NCBI GenBank assembly: GCA_030267965.1
Contig: BRYA01000203.1
Span: 31,735 to 86,036, forward strand
Source: Triparma columacea
Taxonomy: Eukaryota; Sar; Bolidophyceae; Parmales; Triparmaceae
Length of the DNA: 54,302 bases
Reading direction: 5' to 3'
Positions 11,540 through 36,793 of this stretch are shown in pieces; the stretch's first letter is position 1; each line of letters opens with the position of its first letter. The notes beneath the pieces were generated by a model. That model did no database searches. It worked only from the letters and a program-made list of their open reading frames with translations, and was not told where the DNA came from. The position numbers were made by a program, and so were the translations under genes.

Positions 11540-13430
11540 TCAGAGCGTCCCGCTTCTCAGCCTCCTCACGCTGAACAGTCCCTCCTTGCATAGCTCGTGG
11601 ATCCTCTCCGCGTCCCTCTCCATGACCTCCTTGCTCTCATGCATGAGCATGATGGCCCCGGGGGACGTCAGGAAGTCCACCGTGACCGGGAAGTGCTCCC
11701 CGATGTGCATCTTCATCTCAGCCTCCACAAAGCTCGGGAGGGACTTCACCTCCTCCATCCCCGGGTAGTCGAGGAGGGTGCCCTCCTGGTAGTTTATGAG
11801 GCACACCTCCGTGGCGTGCGCTGCGAGCTTCTGGGGTCTGCCCGGTAGTTTGAAGAACTTGCTCCTGTTCTCGTGCGCGTCCACCATGACCCCGAGCTGG
11901 TTGTACCCGATGCACCCGTCAGCCAGGGTGACGAAGGTGCCCTCCCCCCCGTGGGGCCTGCTCCCGACCTCGATGAGGCACGGCCCCGTGCTCGTCCACA
12001 TGACCTCCCCGTGGCTGGGGCCGTTCTTGACCTGCAGGCTCTCGAGGACCCCGTGCATGTACTCCACAAGCTTCTGCTCCCGAGAACCGTCGGAACTCTC
12101 GTAGAGCCTCATCCCATAGTAAACGAACTGGGCGCCGTTTGTGGGCCTCTTGTCGTACTCCCATATTGCCACCGTCTTGTGCACGCCCTCGACCGACACA
12201 GAGTCAACGACGTACTCCTTGCCGGAGAGGAACTCCTGGACTAAGACGGAGGTGTTGAGGTGACCAAAAACGTTCGTGGAGTTTATGATGTCCCCATAGT
12301 AGCCCTGTGTGAGGTGAAGTGAGGTAAGGTGAGCGCGTTAGGGTTTCGTGTTGTGTTTTTCGCAAGCCAATCAATAACCCCTCTCACCTCGACTTCCTGT
12401 TGGTTGCTCGCAAAGTAAACCCCCTCACTCCCCGCGCTCGCCACCGGTTTCAGCACCACCCTAAAATTCCCCTCTTCGTCCTTGCACCCTTCCACGAACC
12501 TCTTAACCTCCTCGATCTTCCCCTCCCCGAAGAGCTCCTGCTGGACCGCCCGAAGGCCCGCGGCGCGGACCGCCTCCCCCATGTGGTATTTGTCGCGCCT
12601 CGCCCTGCTCATGGCGACCCCGTTGGTGGTGATGGGGCAGTTCTTCCCTGCGTACTTGCGGACCCAGAGGTTGGTGAGCTGGTCAGTGAGCTCGACGCCG
12701 GACTCGCAACCGACCATGAAGTTCTCGACGTGGACGCCTTTTACGAGCATTATCTTCTTCAGGGTGGCCTCTACGTCGCCACTGTGGCTTATTGTGCTGG
12801 GGGGGGGGAGGGGGGGAGGGGGGGATTTAGAATTTAGAAGCAATGCAAAGTCAAGTCAAGGAGGTCAACTGATGCCACCTCTGAGCGCATAGCTCCTTGT
12901 TGGTCCCTCTCCACGTTAGTCCACCCCAGCCTCATTGGCCCACCCCAAGCTCATCTCATCAACTCCCTTCCTTCCCCCCTCCCTCACACATCTGAAAAAA
13001 AGCTTCACTCCTCCTCACCTGTGCCACATGACAGGTTTGGACAAAGTCTTGGGAACAAGGTTAGTGATCTCTTCCGGGAACTCTTGGCTGTACACCCTGA
13101 TAACCGCGTAGCCCTTTGACTGGAGGAGGGAGGCTAGGGTCATGCCTGTTGAAAGGGGATCGATAATTACGATGCAGGGAGGCGTCTTGAAGGACAGTTT
13201 ACGGACTAATGATGGACCTGAACCGAAGAATGAGTCTGTTGTTAATGTTAGTGTCGTTGTTAGTATGTAGTTTGAGTATAAGCGAAAGAAATGGACAGAA
13301 ATCCTCAGAAATCCTCCGCCACCACAAATATTGAGGTCTCACCCTTATCAAATGACTTCTGTGCTAGCAATAGTGCGCCAGCACCAATTGCTGCGCCTCC
13401 TAGAGCAACAAGGGAGTCTCTAGTGGACAT
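11540..13430 (-). CDS. ATP-grasp carboxylate-amine ligase-like protein, N-terminally anchored
   Basis: Exons 13430-13343, 13217-13019, 12796-12388 and 12304-11540 join in frame to 486 residues. An N-terminal hydrophobic stretch (LGGAAIGAGALLLAQ) suggests a membrane anchor or signal. A Rossmann-like pre-ATP-grasp segment follows (IVIIDPLSTGMTLASLL), then the ATP-grasp fold: VVLKPVASAGSEGV carries the nucleotide-binding Lys and Gly-rich loop, and CLIEVGSRPHGGEG is the metal-binding strand with its Glu and Arg. Known: this superfamily joins a carboxylate to an amine, often amino acid to amino acid or amine, through an acyl phosphate. The substrate cannot be told. It resembles the ATP-grasp ligases of bacterial secondary metabolism more than purine or biotin enzymes. 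Intron 2 (12797-13018) is 222 nt. It faces TAF2 head to head. Confidence 0.8.
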
Positions 13431-13685
13431 ATTTTCGTCAAAAGTGAGGGTTATAGAATTAATTTAGGTTCTGGCCAATTAATTGCAACCCGGTGGTGAC
13501 CGGACAGGAGAAGATTCCGGAGTTTGGTCTCTTCTCATTTTTCTCCCCTTTTTTCTCCTTTACACTCCAACCTCTCAAACCCGGCCTAAAGTTAATCAAA
13601 TTGGCTGTATAGACCTTTGTTTGGCTTCATCCTCCTTCCTTAACCTTTCTTAATCCTAACAGTCTCCTCATTGGAATAATTGAGC

Positions 13686-16600
13686 ATGTCGTCCTCAGCT
13701 AATCCCCCGTGTTTAGTTCTATCTCTCTATGATGATATTTATACGTTATCATATACATCAAACGATATACGAACATGTAATTTACCATTAACATTCAAAT
13801 TTAATGACGTAGACGTTAAAGAAAGGACAAAATATGACACAACTAACAAGGCCCCGAGCACTGCCACGACCAATAATGCCACTCACAACGCCACAGACAA
13901 TGCCACTCACAACGCCACACCCAACACCGACAGCCAAACCGATACACAATCAAATAAACCTCCAACTACCCCTCAGAATCCTCAATCATCCCCCTCCTTC
14001 CTACCCCATCCCCCAGGGTTTGTCTCCCTCCCTCCCCCCCCCTACACCCACCCCTCCCTTGCCTCGTCCCTATCCTTCACAACAATCACCCAGTCCTTCA
14101 CCTGTCAGCTCCTCCCACTATCCCCCGGTCTTCTCTACATAGACTCCTCGACCCTTTCAGACCTTGGTGTATCGTCAGTGCAAGTGCGGAAGCAGACCTC
14201 CACCTCAGCCTCTGACTGGACAGTCCTCTGTAAGTCCTCCGGTTTCCTCGCCGTTCTTACAGGGTCTACTTCACCACACTCGTACGATCACTTCAAGAGC
14301 AAGGGTAGCAACGTCGTTACCTACCAGCCCCGCGTCTCCGCAACCTCATCCTGGGGGAAGGGAAGGTTCGGGGGTATGGGTTTGAACGACGAGGTCGTTA
14401 AAGTCGTAAAGGAGGTTATGGTAAGGGAGGGTAGGTCATGGGTCCCCTTTGACCGTGTCACCGTCGTTACCGGAAAAGTTCAGGGTGCAGGGGCGGTATT
14501 CGGGAAGGGGGAGGGGGGGGAGATGGAATGCTTCATCGTCATGGGAGAGGAAGGGGGGAAGGGGGGGGAGGGGATGTATAGGAGGGAGGTTATTGGAGGG
14601 GTTGTGGAGGGGATGGTTGAGGGGGGGGGGTGGGGAAGGTGGGGCGATGAAGAGGTTAAGAGACTTGTGAAGGACAGCTTGAAGGCAGAGGTTGAGGAAG
14701 GGATGGGGGAGAGGAAGGTTAAGGGGTTCAGGTGAGCACTTAAACCCGGAGCACAATCGATTGATTTGTAAGAAGCACCAACAAACAACCCTTTCCGCTC
14801 TCTCGCCCGCAGGGTCAGGGTCAAGGGTTCCGAAAGCTCCACGCCCCCTTGCACACGCATGGAGATAAGAGGCGTCCTCCAGGGCGACGCCCTCGAGGCC
14901 ATCACCAGGCAGATCGGGAAGGGGGGGAAGGACCTTGACGGCAGAAGGTGGAGGAGCGGGGCGGCGGGGGGGACGAGGATGAAGGGGTGGGAGAAGGGGA
15001 GGAACTGGGTGCTGAGGGAGATCGAGAAGTGGGAGGGGAAGAAGGGGGGGGAGGAAGATGACGAGGAGGAGGACGAGGACGGTAGCGGGGGGGAGGAAGA
15101 AGAGGATGAGGAGGAGGAGGGGAGGAAGGAGGAAAGGAAGAGGATGAGGGAAGGGTGCAGGTGGGCCAAGAAAGCCTTCTCAGAGGGGAGAAAAATAACC
15201 CTCGAGCAGGTCGCGCCCGTCGTCTACGCCTACGTTAACACCAACAACAACCGAGGGCTCGCGCCCTGCATCCCAAGGATGTCAGACCGGCTGGGGGAGA
15301 TGGGGAGCCTCGACGGGGAGGGATGGCCGGGGGAGATAAGGTACCCGAGCGTGGGGTACGTCAGGGTGTTCGTGGGAACGGAGATCAGGGGGAGGACGTG
15401 GCAGGTAGGGATCCAGGCGGAGCAGGCGGTGACGCTTAAGGTGAGGGAAAGAGGGATAGGGGAGCCGAGAAAGCCGTTTTTGATCTAAAATTTATATCGA
15501 CGGACGCTAAACACACTTCCCCGCACCCTTACGCTGACCCCTTTTCCGCAGGCGCCGGCGGCCAGGAAGGACTTCAGGGTGAGGGTCGTGGAGGGGGAGG
15601 GCCGGTGCAGGGAGTGGACCCGGACGCTGGACGGGAACACCCACAAGGCGCACGACTGGGGGAAGGTCAACATCCAAGAGAGGAGGGGGAAGGGGCTGGG
15701 GGGGAACCAAGTTGAAATGAAACAGCTGGACTACGACGTGGTGGAAGAGGGGGGGTACCAGGGACTCGAGGTGAGGCCAATCAATGGCGAGCGAAGTCAC
15801 CCCATCCAAACCTTTTCCCTCATCTCAACTCCTCCCGCCCGCCGAAATTCGGAAATTCTTACCTAACTTCCCAACCCGCTCTTCTCTTCTCAGCTCATGA
15901 GACTCTGCAATAAGACGAGCTTGTGCTGGGTTGCGGTCGACCCGGATGACGAGGTGCCAGGAACTAGGGTTTACGTGAAACAGCCAGAGTGCTGCGACGC
16001 GGAGATGCTCTTCTACGAGGGGGGCGGGAAGGGCCAGGTCACCGCCATCAGGGGTCTCATGGAGGCGGAGGGTAAGGGGGAGAGGATCCTGGGCGTCGAG
16101 AGGACGGAGCTCGCGGCCAGGGTCCTGGGGGACTGCCTGAGAGGGAAGGCGGCGCACACAGGGACGCCGCACTGCCCGGAGGTCAGGGCCGAGGCAGCGA
16201 AGGGGCTGGCGCAGTGGATGATCAACAGGAGCGTCCAGGCGAGGGACAGCGTGGGCAGGGGGAAGTGGCTGGGGCTGGACCTGCTCCTCAAGTACCACGA
16301 GGAGAGGGGCGGGTACAGCGAGGTCGTACACGGGGTGAGGGGGTGTGTGAGGAAGAGGAGGGAGGGGGGAGAGAAGAAGAGGAGCAGAAAGGGAGGGGCT
16401 GAGGGAGAGGGAGAGGTGAGTATATAGGCGAAGGGAGAGGGAATTGGAAGAGCCACCGCTAAACCAGCATCGCCGCAACTGCAGGAAGCTTGGGTTTACC
16501 TGGACGAGCAAAGCGAGGACTTTGTCAGGAAAAATAGCCAAGCCCTCGAGTTCAAGTGGGAAGAGGACGAAGAGTACAAGGTCAAGGCGGCCGTTGTTAC

Positions 16601-18530
16601 CTCCATATCATGCATCAGAGCTAGGGATGGGCAGACACCCCAAAAAGCGCTGGACTTCCTTCTCAAGGTGTTAAAGAGCAGGGCGGGGGAGAGGTGCGGT
16701 GCCCCTTCGGTACCCCCGGGCTGCCCGAACGGATTCAAGGACCTTGGGGACAGGGAGGCGCGCGAGATGGACCTCAGCGTGTTCACAGCGGAGAACTACC
16801 TTGCCTGCTGCTACGTCAACATCAGCAAGACTGAGGTGCTCCCTGGGATCAGACACCCTGTCTTGGGGCTCATGGAAGAGGTGAGTAAGAGTAGGGGATG
16901 GGGGGGAGGGGGGAGGGTGGTGGGGATTTGCTTGGCAGTTTTTAACACCTCATGCCTCTCTCAATTCATCACGCCCTTGTCCATGCAGTGCCACGAAAGG
17001 CTCGAGCTCGAGCTCTTCCTGCAGATGAAGAGGGAGGAGGAGGCTGGGGCAGGGCGGGGGGGGGGTTGGGACGTGACAGAGGCCCCCGTCGCCACCAGCT
17101 GCATAACGGCCCTCTGCACCCTGGCACTTCTCAAGAGTGCGACGGAGCCTGAGGTGGGGCCGGAGGCAAGAGACGGAAGTGCAGACGGGGGAATGGAAAA
17201 CGAACTGGAGGACATGCTCAAAGCCGAGTCCGGTGAGGGGTTGGAAAATGGGGGAGTGGAGGAGGGGGAGGGGGGGGGGGCAGAGAAGCCGATGAAGAAG
17301 AGCGAGCTTGCCATGTCCGTAAATTTCTATGCGAGCATCTTTGAGAAATACAGGGACATCGGGATCAGGGCAGCGGCGGCACAGGCCTACTGCTGTGTGT
17401 GCTGCTACGAGGACAGGGGGAAGGGAAACCTTGGCAAGCAGGAACTGAAGAACAATGAGCCGGTGGGATTGTTGAAGGCTTACGAATGGTGAGATGTTGC
17501 CCGGGGGGGGGTATTATAAGCCGCCTACCTACCACTGCATATGCCGCCGCTTACCCTTCCCTCCGACCTCCTTAGGCTCATCGCCCAGTACGAAAAGGAG
17601 GACTGCTCGGGCCCAATGAGGAAAATGATTGTGGAACTCATGCTCGACTGCATCACTGGCAAAGTCTGCGTAATGCAGAGGGCGGCCATCATGACGAACG
17701 GGAAGTACGATCACTTCACCGGACTGAACAGGTGCCTCAACGGACCCCTGGGAGCCTCCCACGGGGACATGAACGGGAACGGCATCCTCACCAACACCAT
17801 AGAGAAGAACAACCCAGCAGCCTTCCATGTGAACAATGGCGCCAGGGCAGGATTCAAGCTCATGAGAAAGGCAGGCGCCAGTAGGGATTTTGGGAGCAGG
17901 ACGGTCGCCAGAGTTGCCAAGGTTGGGAGCAAGCTTTGGGACATGGTCATTGGCAAGGTGGGATTGGTGTGGGAGCTGGAGGGCGGGGGCAACTTGGACT
18001 GCGACCACAAGGTCAACCTCGAGGTCCTCTGGGGGTGGCTCTTCAATCCCGCAGAGAAGGGCTGCCCTGCGCTCAAGTGCGCCTGGGAATGGCTGAAGGA
18101 CCCAGTAAAGGAGGCACAAAACAGGGAGAAGTTGGGGTTGGAGGGAGTCAAGGTCTGGGGGAGAGAGGGCGATGAGATCCTTTTAGAGGAACTCCAGAAG
18201 TTCGCCGAACCGGTCAAAAAAATCGAAAAGGAGGAGGAGGAAATCCATGAATTCAGGATGAAGATGGCCTCGAAGCAGCAGGAGATCCTCAAGGCCAGCC
18301 TAGGCTCAGTCACTAGGGAGGCGTACGACATCCTGAATATATGCAGGGTTTCGGACGACACCAGGTGGAAGCAGGGGGGCTGGGCGGGCAGCGTTGCAGT
18401 GCAAAGGAAGGAGGACTTGGAGGAGAGGAACAGACGGCTGAGGGAAATTGCTGCTCAAACGACAAGGGCTATGGGCGGAGGAGGAAGGGGGTCGAGAGGG
18501 ATAAGGGACGAGGAGGGAAACTGGAGATAA
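13686..18530 (+). CDS. TAF2: Transcription initiation factor TFIID subunit 2 (TAF2-like)
   Basis: Seven exons: 13686-14731, 14813-15440, 15552-15770, 15894-16415, 16485-16880, 16989-17488 and 17576-18530, 1421 residues. Recognition rests on the middle region. Residues about 640-720 read LCWVAVDPDD, then YVKQPE and VTAIRGLMEAEG, matching the TAF2 segment with an I-D-P-D strand, an F/V-x-Q-P strand and a Q-x-x-A-I helix. HEAT-like helices follow (RAEAAKGLAQWM, KALDFLLKVLKS). Known: TAF2 is a catalytically dead M1-aminopeptidase relative in TFIID that contacts the initiator. Odd: residues 1-350 are low complexity and I cannot see the M1 domain there. All six introns are multiples of three. One, 16881-16988, has no in-frame stop. 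The C-terminal 300 residues are helical and unassigned. Divergent or fast-evolving homologue. Confidence 0.7.
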
Positions 18531-18691
18531 ATGGTGTGTGTGGGAGGGAGAGGGGGTTTATGATATGCTAAAGGGGGAATTGTTAAAAGTACAAAAGATT
18601 GGGGGACGAGTTTATTACAAGCGGCAAGGTGACTGCAGGGCGGTAACCCGCCCAACCACCAATACCACCACATGCATGTTTGTGTCGGCTT

Positions 18692-19165
18692 CTACTTCGC
18701 AGAGAGAACGGCAGGACCGTATAGAGTTGACTCACTGAAGCCCATCTGCTGCAACTGAACATCCGAGTACCCCTGAGCCCGCAAATCCTTAACCTGGGCC
18801 TTCTCAGCGTTGATGACCTCCGGCTCTCGGCTTATCTCCGTAATCAGGGGGAGGAACACTATGATCAGAGTCGTCGTTAGAACGAAGTACGACTTTCCCA
18901 TATAACGAGCACCTATCCAACCATATTTGTTCAAATTTGTAAATGCTTCGTAGTGAGATGGGGGACATACGAAGTCAGAACGGGTGAGTGGACAGTGGGA
19001 GAGAGAAAGTGGAGAGACAAACGTTCGGCCCCAGGAACGCACTCCCCAATTGCCCCATCCTGACACTATATTGGTGCCATCTCGCTACTCACCTACGACC
19101 CCAGACGCTTGAGCTCGTTCGAGGAAACCCTTGAGACCCCCAGATTTGCCTTTGTTCCCTGCCAT
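18692..19165 (-). CDS. TOM22: TOM22/TOM9-like mitochondrial outer membrane import subunit
   Basis: Exons 19165-19093 and 18912-18692 join (phase 1) to 97 residues. The N-terminus is short and basic (MAGNKGKSGGLKGF). A single membrane segment follows (SYFVLTTTLIIVFLPLITE), then an acidic/Gln-rich tail (EPEVINAEKAQVKDL). The length, the Gly-Lys before the TM, and the Pro-Leu-x-x-Glu end of the TM match TOM22/TOM9. Known: Tom22 organises the TOM complex and docks presequence receptors. The acidic cytosolic receptor domain of fungal and animal Tom22 is missing, as in plant Tom9. Intron 18913-19092 is 180 nt with a weak polypyrimidine tract. Alternative: another small tail-anchored protein. Confidence 0.6.
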
Positions 19166-20281
19166 GAGGCCCTTTTTATTATTTTGGGTGTTGGGGAATT
19201 TCGGCCAGCTTTTGGAAAGCTTCTGATCTTAATTACATTTTCAAAATAAAATTCTAAGAGTATCATTATCATTAATTTGAGTTTATATTATATAACTAGA
19301 ATTACAACGATACATTGCTTTTTTGGAAATTTTATTTTTGTGTTTTTTTATGAACAAAACTTTTATTTTATTTACATATCATAAAAATATATTACAAATG
19401 AATATCATGAAATGCAGAGCGCAATGAAAAAATATTTTCTACGCCTTTCAAACATTGACAATTCTTTCCAAAAAGGTACTGATCAGTCAAATTATGATTG
19501 AAATTTTACATCATACAACTTTTATGTTCAAATTAAGGTTAGATTTTTTTTGAGAAAAAACAAAATTCAGTGAAGTGAATAATCTCACTTTTTTGGTGCG
19601 AAGATTCGCTTCACTTCACTCCATTCTATAGTGAACGTGAATATGAACAACGATTATATCTCTGGGAAGCGGGTCCGGACGGCCAGTCATAAGGCCCGAA
19701 CGTATAGTGAGGGGGGGGGCGAATGTCGCATGAGTCGCGTGAAAGGGTTGCTTGTGGGGAGGCGGTGTCAGCGGGGGGCAAAGGTTATGGGGTGGGTGGG
19801 GGTTACAGGGGACAAGTTTCGGAGCGATAGGAAGTAAAAGAATTAAGATATTTTCCCAGCTTAAATATGTTGCCCTAGCGGCGCCCTAACAGCCTCTTGC
19901 GTAAGGCGTACGTAGTTGTCACTCAAGGTCGACAATGTGAAAAACCACGCCCCCCCTTTACCGTACGTTTCGAAGGGATTTCTAGGACTTCCAGGGGGTT
20001 CGTCCCCCCAAGCGAAAGTTGGCAAAGTACGTATTACACGTTCCTTCCGAAGTTGGCTCTACATTCACACCCACAGTGTTATGTTCGTGCGTCCACGTCG
20101 CGATGTCGTTGGTTCTATCACGATCGTTTCCGTTTTCTGTCCATTGTTGACACCACGTCTTTGTCTTTACCTTGGCGCTAACGTTGCTCTTTGCACCTTT
20201 CTTAATCTTAAACATCTTCCCTTCCCTTCCCTGATTCCCTGATTTCTGTTTTAAAAGCAAAATTCATCCAGTAGACAAAAC
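19166..20281. other. Long intergenic region with AT-rich island
   Basis: 1,116 bp between the divergent TOM22-like and ARL3 genes, the largest gene-free stretch here. By hand count 107 of 420 bases from 19201 to 19620 are G or C (about 25%), against a visibly GC-rich window. An 11-bp inverted repeat (19569-19579 with 19610-19620) closes the island. The part from about 19640 to 20281 returns to normal composition and must carry the ARL3 promoter and 5' UTR. Short ORFs at 19631-19837 and 19897-20181 show no family similarity I can see. Confidence 0.8.
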
Positions 20282-21278
20282 ATGGGATTACTTACATTGC
20301 TGCGCAAGTTGAAGAGGAACGACCGCGAGGCCAGGCTCTTGGTCCTCGGTGAGTCGCCATTTGCCTCCAGCCCTCCCCTCATGCCTCCCCAGGCTAAAAC
20401 CCGTCCGCTGGGCGGTTCCAACCCAACCTAATTTTTCTTCGCTCCTGACCCCTTTCTCGCCCATATTATCGCAGGACTTGACAACTCTGGAAAGACCACT
20501 ATCCTCAAGAAGCTTTCAGAGGAGGACATCACTGTGAGTGCCCACTTCTTGGCCCCACCTCCAACTCTGGAGCTCACGAGCTTTGAATCTGACCCTGTCC
20601 CCTCTCTTCTGTCCCCCGAATACCCCCCTCGCGCAGCACATCATGCCCACCCAGGGCTTTAACATTAAGTCCCTCATGCAGAACGAATTCAAGCTTAACG
20701 TGTGGGATATTGGAGGTGAGTCGGCCCATGGTCAACGAGCTGTGGGGGGAGAAGAGAGGTTCTCTGGTGCATCTGCGGACCTGTCCGGTGAATTTCATAG
20801 CCGGCAATTGAAGAACCCCTTACATTTCGAGGGTTGTTTCGGTCTTATCGGCTCATCGATGTTTCCTTGCGCCCCCACACCACACTAACCCCCCCCCCCC
20901 CACATCCTCCCTCCAGGACAAAAGTCCATTCGACCCTACTGGAGGAACTACTTCGACCAGACTGACGCTCTTATTTACGTGATCGACTCAGCCGACCGCC
21001 GCCGCATGGAGGAGACCGGCGTCGAGCTTGGTCAGCTTCTCGAGGAGGATAAGCTTGCTGGCATTCCCCTCCTCATCTTTGCCAACAAGCAGGACCTTCT
21101 CAACGCGCTCCCCCCCAATGACATCTCCAAGGGGCTCAACCTGCACACCATTAGGGACAGAATGTGGAACATTCAGGCTTGCTCCGCTAAGACTGGGGAG
21201 GGACTTCAGGAGGGCATGGAGTGGGTCGTTGACAAGATTGACAACTCGAGCGGAGAGGAAGAGTCGAAGGCCGCCTAA
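20282..21278 (+). CDS. ARL3: ARL3 small GTPase
   Basis: Exons 20282-20348, 20475-20533, 20637-20715 and 20917-21278 join to 188 residues. All GTPase motifs are intact: P-loop GLDNSGKT, switch I with [10 protein letters not shown], switch [23 protein letters not shown], and SAKTG. The N-terminal amphipathic helix [11 protein letters not shown], together with GFNIKS and LNLHTIRDR, identifies ARL3 rather than ARL2. Known: ARL3-GTP releases lipidated cargo from UNC119 and PDE-delta carriers into cilia. Its presence suggests a flagellated stage or ancestry. A 23-24 bp tandem duplication spans the stop codon (21263-21309). Confidence 0.96.
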
Positions 21279-21309
21279 AGCTACCGTCGAAGGCCGCCTA
21301 AACGTTACC
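21263..21309 (+). repeat. Tandem duplication across the ARL3 stop codon
   Basis: Copy 1 is 21263-21285 and copy 2 is 21286-21309; they share GTCGAAGGCCGCCTAAA, with a changed 3' end. Copy 1 supplies the last codons and TAA of ARL3, so copy 2 carries a spare in-phase-looking end in the 3' UTR. Confidence 0.85.
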
Positions 21310-21406
21310 GTGTTAGTTATTGTTGGGGCGCGGCAAGTGACGAACGGTTGGGAAGATTTAGGGAAAAAGAAAAATACATTGATTTCAACAACTTGCGTTT
21401 CTCAAG

Positions 21407-22638
21407 TCACCGCTTGCACTTCTCTAGATCTCCAAGTTGTTCTATCACGATGTTCGTACCTCTCCAGTTTAGGATATAGTCGTTCAAGTAGTACTTCCCC
21501 CCCTGCACGTCAATCTTTACCATGCCCTTGTTGTCAAACTTTTCTATTAAGTCTCCTCTTGTGGCCTTGGGCACGCAGACTAGGTTCATGCTGAGGAGTC
21601 CATCAGAAAATATATCTTTTTTGTACCCAAAGTAGTTGTTAGGGTTGTAGTATGTGTGAATGTCTGCAGGGTATGGGGGGGGGGCGATAAGGGCGATTCG
21701 GGTGATTAGTCTCGAGCAAGTTTACCTCGTTGGGGTTACTTCCTCCTCCCTCTCGAAGCATCCTTTGCAGTCTTCGTTGCTCCACACCACTTACCCCAGA
21801 ATATCTCATATACCCCCGCCCCCCCCCCCTGCCGTCCCAACCCCCCCAGCATTTCAATTAACTCTTTGCTCCCCTTCTTGCAATTGTTCTCCACGTGTAT
21901 GACGGGGCTACACTCCCTAAGCAAATCCAGCCCCCCCATAATGACGTCAACTTCCATGCCTTCGACATCGATCTTTACGAAGCTAGGGCACTTGCTCAGC
22001 ACACGCCTCACATTGTCTAGCCTGACGACCTCCACCACCTCTACAGGACCCCTCTCCCCCCACCTCTCCTCCTCCAGGAGACTGATGCCCCCGAAGTTTC
22101 CAGGTACCGAGTAGTTCACCTTAGGAGTGATCACGCTCCCCCCCTGCGCCCCCACTCCCTTGTGGTATGTCCAGCAGTTGGTCAGCTCGTTGAGAGCAAT
22201 GTTGGCGGTAAGGAGCTGGAAGACCTGCCTTTGCGGCTCAAAAGCGACAACCGCGCCTCTCGCACCCGCCATCTTGGCAAGGGGCACGGTGAACGCGCCA
22301 ATGTTGGCCCCAACATCAAGCACAACATCGCCCTCCCTCACAATGCTTCTGAACATGGCAACTTCGCTCAAGCACCACTCCCCGTAAAGGTTCAGGCTCC
22401 TCCCGACGTACGTATCTTCTTTGTTTATTATAAACATCCCCTCTCTCGTGCTCTTCACCACGATCTTTTCCCCAATGTCAATGTCAATGGCAGCGGCGGC
22501 CTTGGGCATTCCAACCCCAGCCCCAACATATTCGTCGCCTCTCCCCTCATCGCTCATCGCTAACACCCCTATCAAGTTCGCCATTACTGCGACGACAAGC
22601 AGACATTTCAGACGTCTTTCCCATCCAAATCCCATCAT
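21407..22638 (-). CDS. FkbM-family SAM-dependent methyltransferase, membrane anchored or secreted
   Basis: Exons 22638-21795 and 21663-21407 (phase 1) give 366 residues. An N-terminal hydrophobic segment at about residues 11-28 ([18 protein letters not shown]) is a signal peptide or signal anchor. SAM motif I is [13 protein letters not shown] (104-116), the acidic end of strand beta 2 is VVAFEPQ, and the characteristic FkbM strand is [13 protein letters not shown]. Known: this family O-methylates small molecules or sugars. The substrate here is unknown; a Golgi or secretory location suggests glycan modification, which is inference. It converges on ARL3 (128 bp) and diverges from the giant gene (215 bp). 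Confidence 0.88.
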
Positions 22639-22853
22639 TTAGACAGGTTTCCTGGCCTCGAACTTTTGTCGAACTTTGGGCTTGGCCATCGGACAAAACA
22701 CAGGGGCCTTCCTTTTACGACCGCCACTACCGTAATTGTACCCCTCACCCCCCCTCCTTCCGGGCAGAAACAACCAACTGCCGCTCTCTCCTCCTCTTCC
22801 CCCCCACCAAACCCAAGAACTCTCTCCCAACTGCTTGCCGGACTCGAAACAAA

Positions 22854-36565
<13,712 letters not shown>

Positions 36566-36793
36566 GGAGGGAGAGGAACCAAATAAATGTTATGTTGTGA
36601 TAATAAGAAAAGAGGAGAGGGCTTTTTTAGGATGTGGTTCCCGCTACTGAGTTGATTGTGAGGGTGATTTAACTCTATTCACGACGGCGATTTCCTGAAG
36701 AAACCCAAGACAGGTTCCGGATTTCCCTCCTTGAGTGACAAATCTACAACGTAAGAAAAGCCGTCCTTTTTCTCTGCCTCAAACGCCCATACA

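Noticed and set aside
19980..20012. GGGGG-TTCGT-CCCCC hairpin that resembles a tRNA T-arm
   Set aside because: The flanking sequence does not fold into acceptor, D and anticodon arms, and the loop is too short.
19631..20181. Short plus-strand ORFs at 19631-19837 and 19897-20181
   Set aside because: No similarity, no plausible splice partners, and odd composition. They probably lie in the ARL3 upstream region or in decayed repeat sequence.
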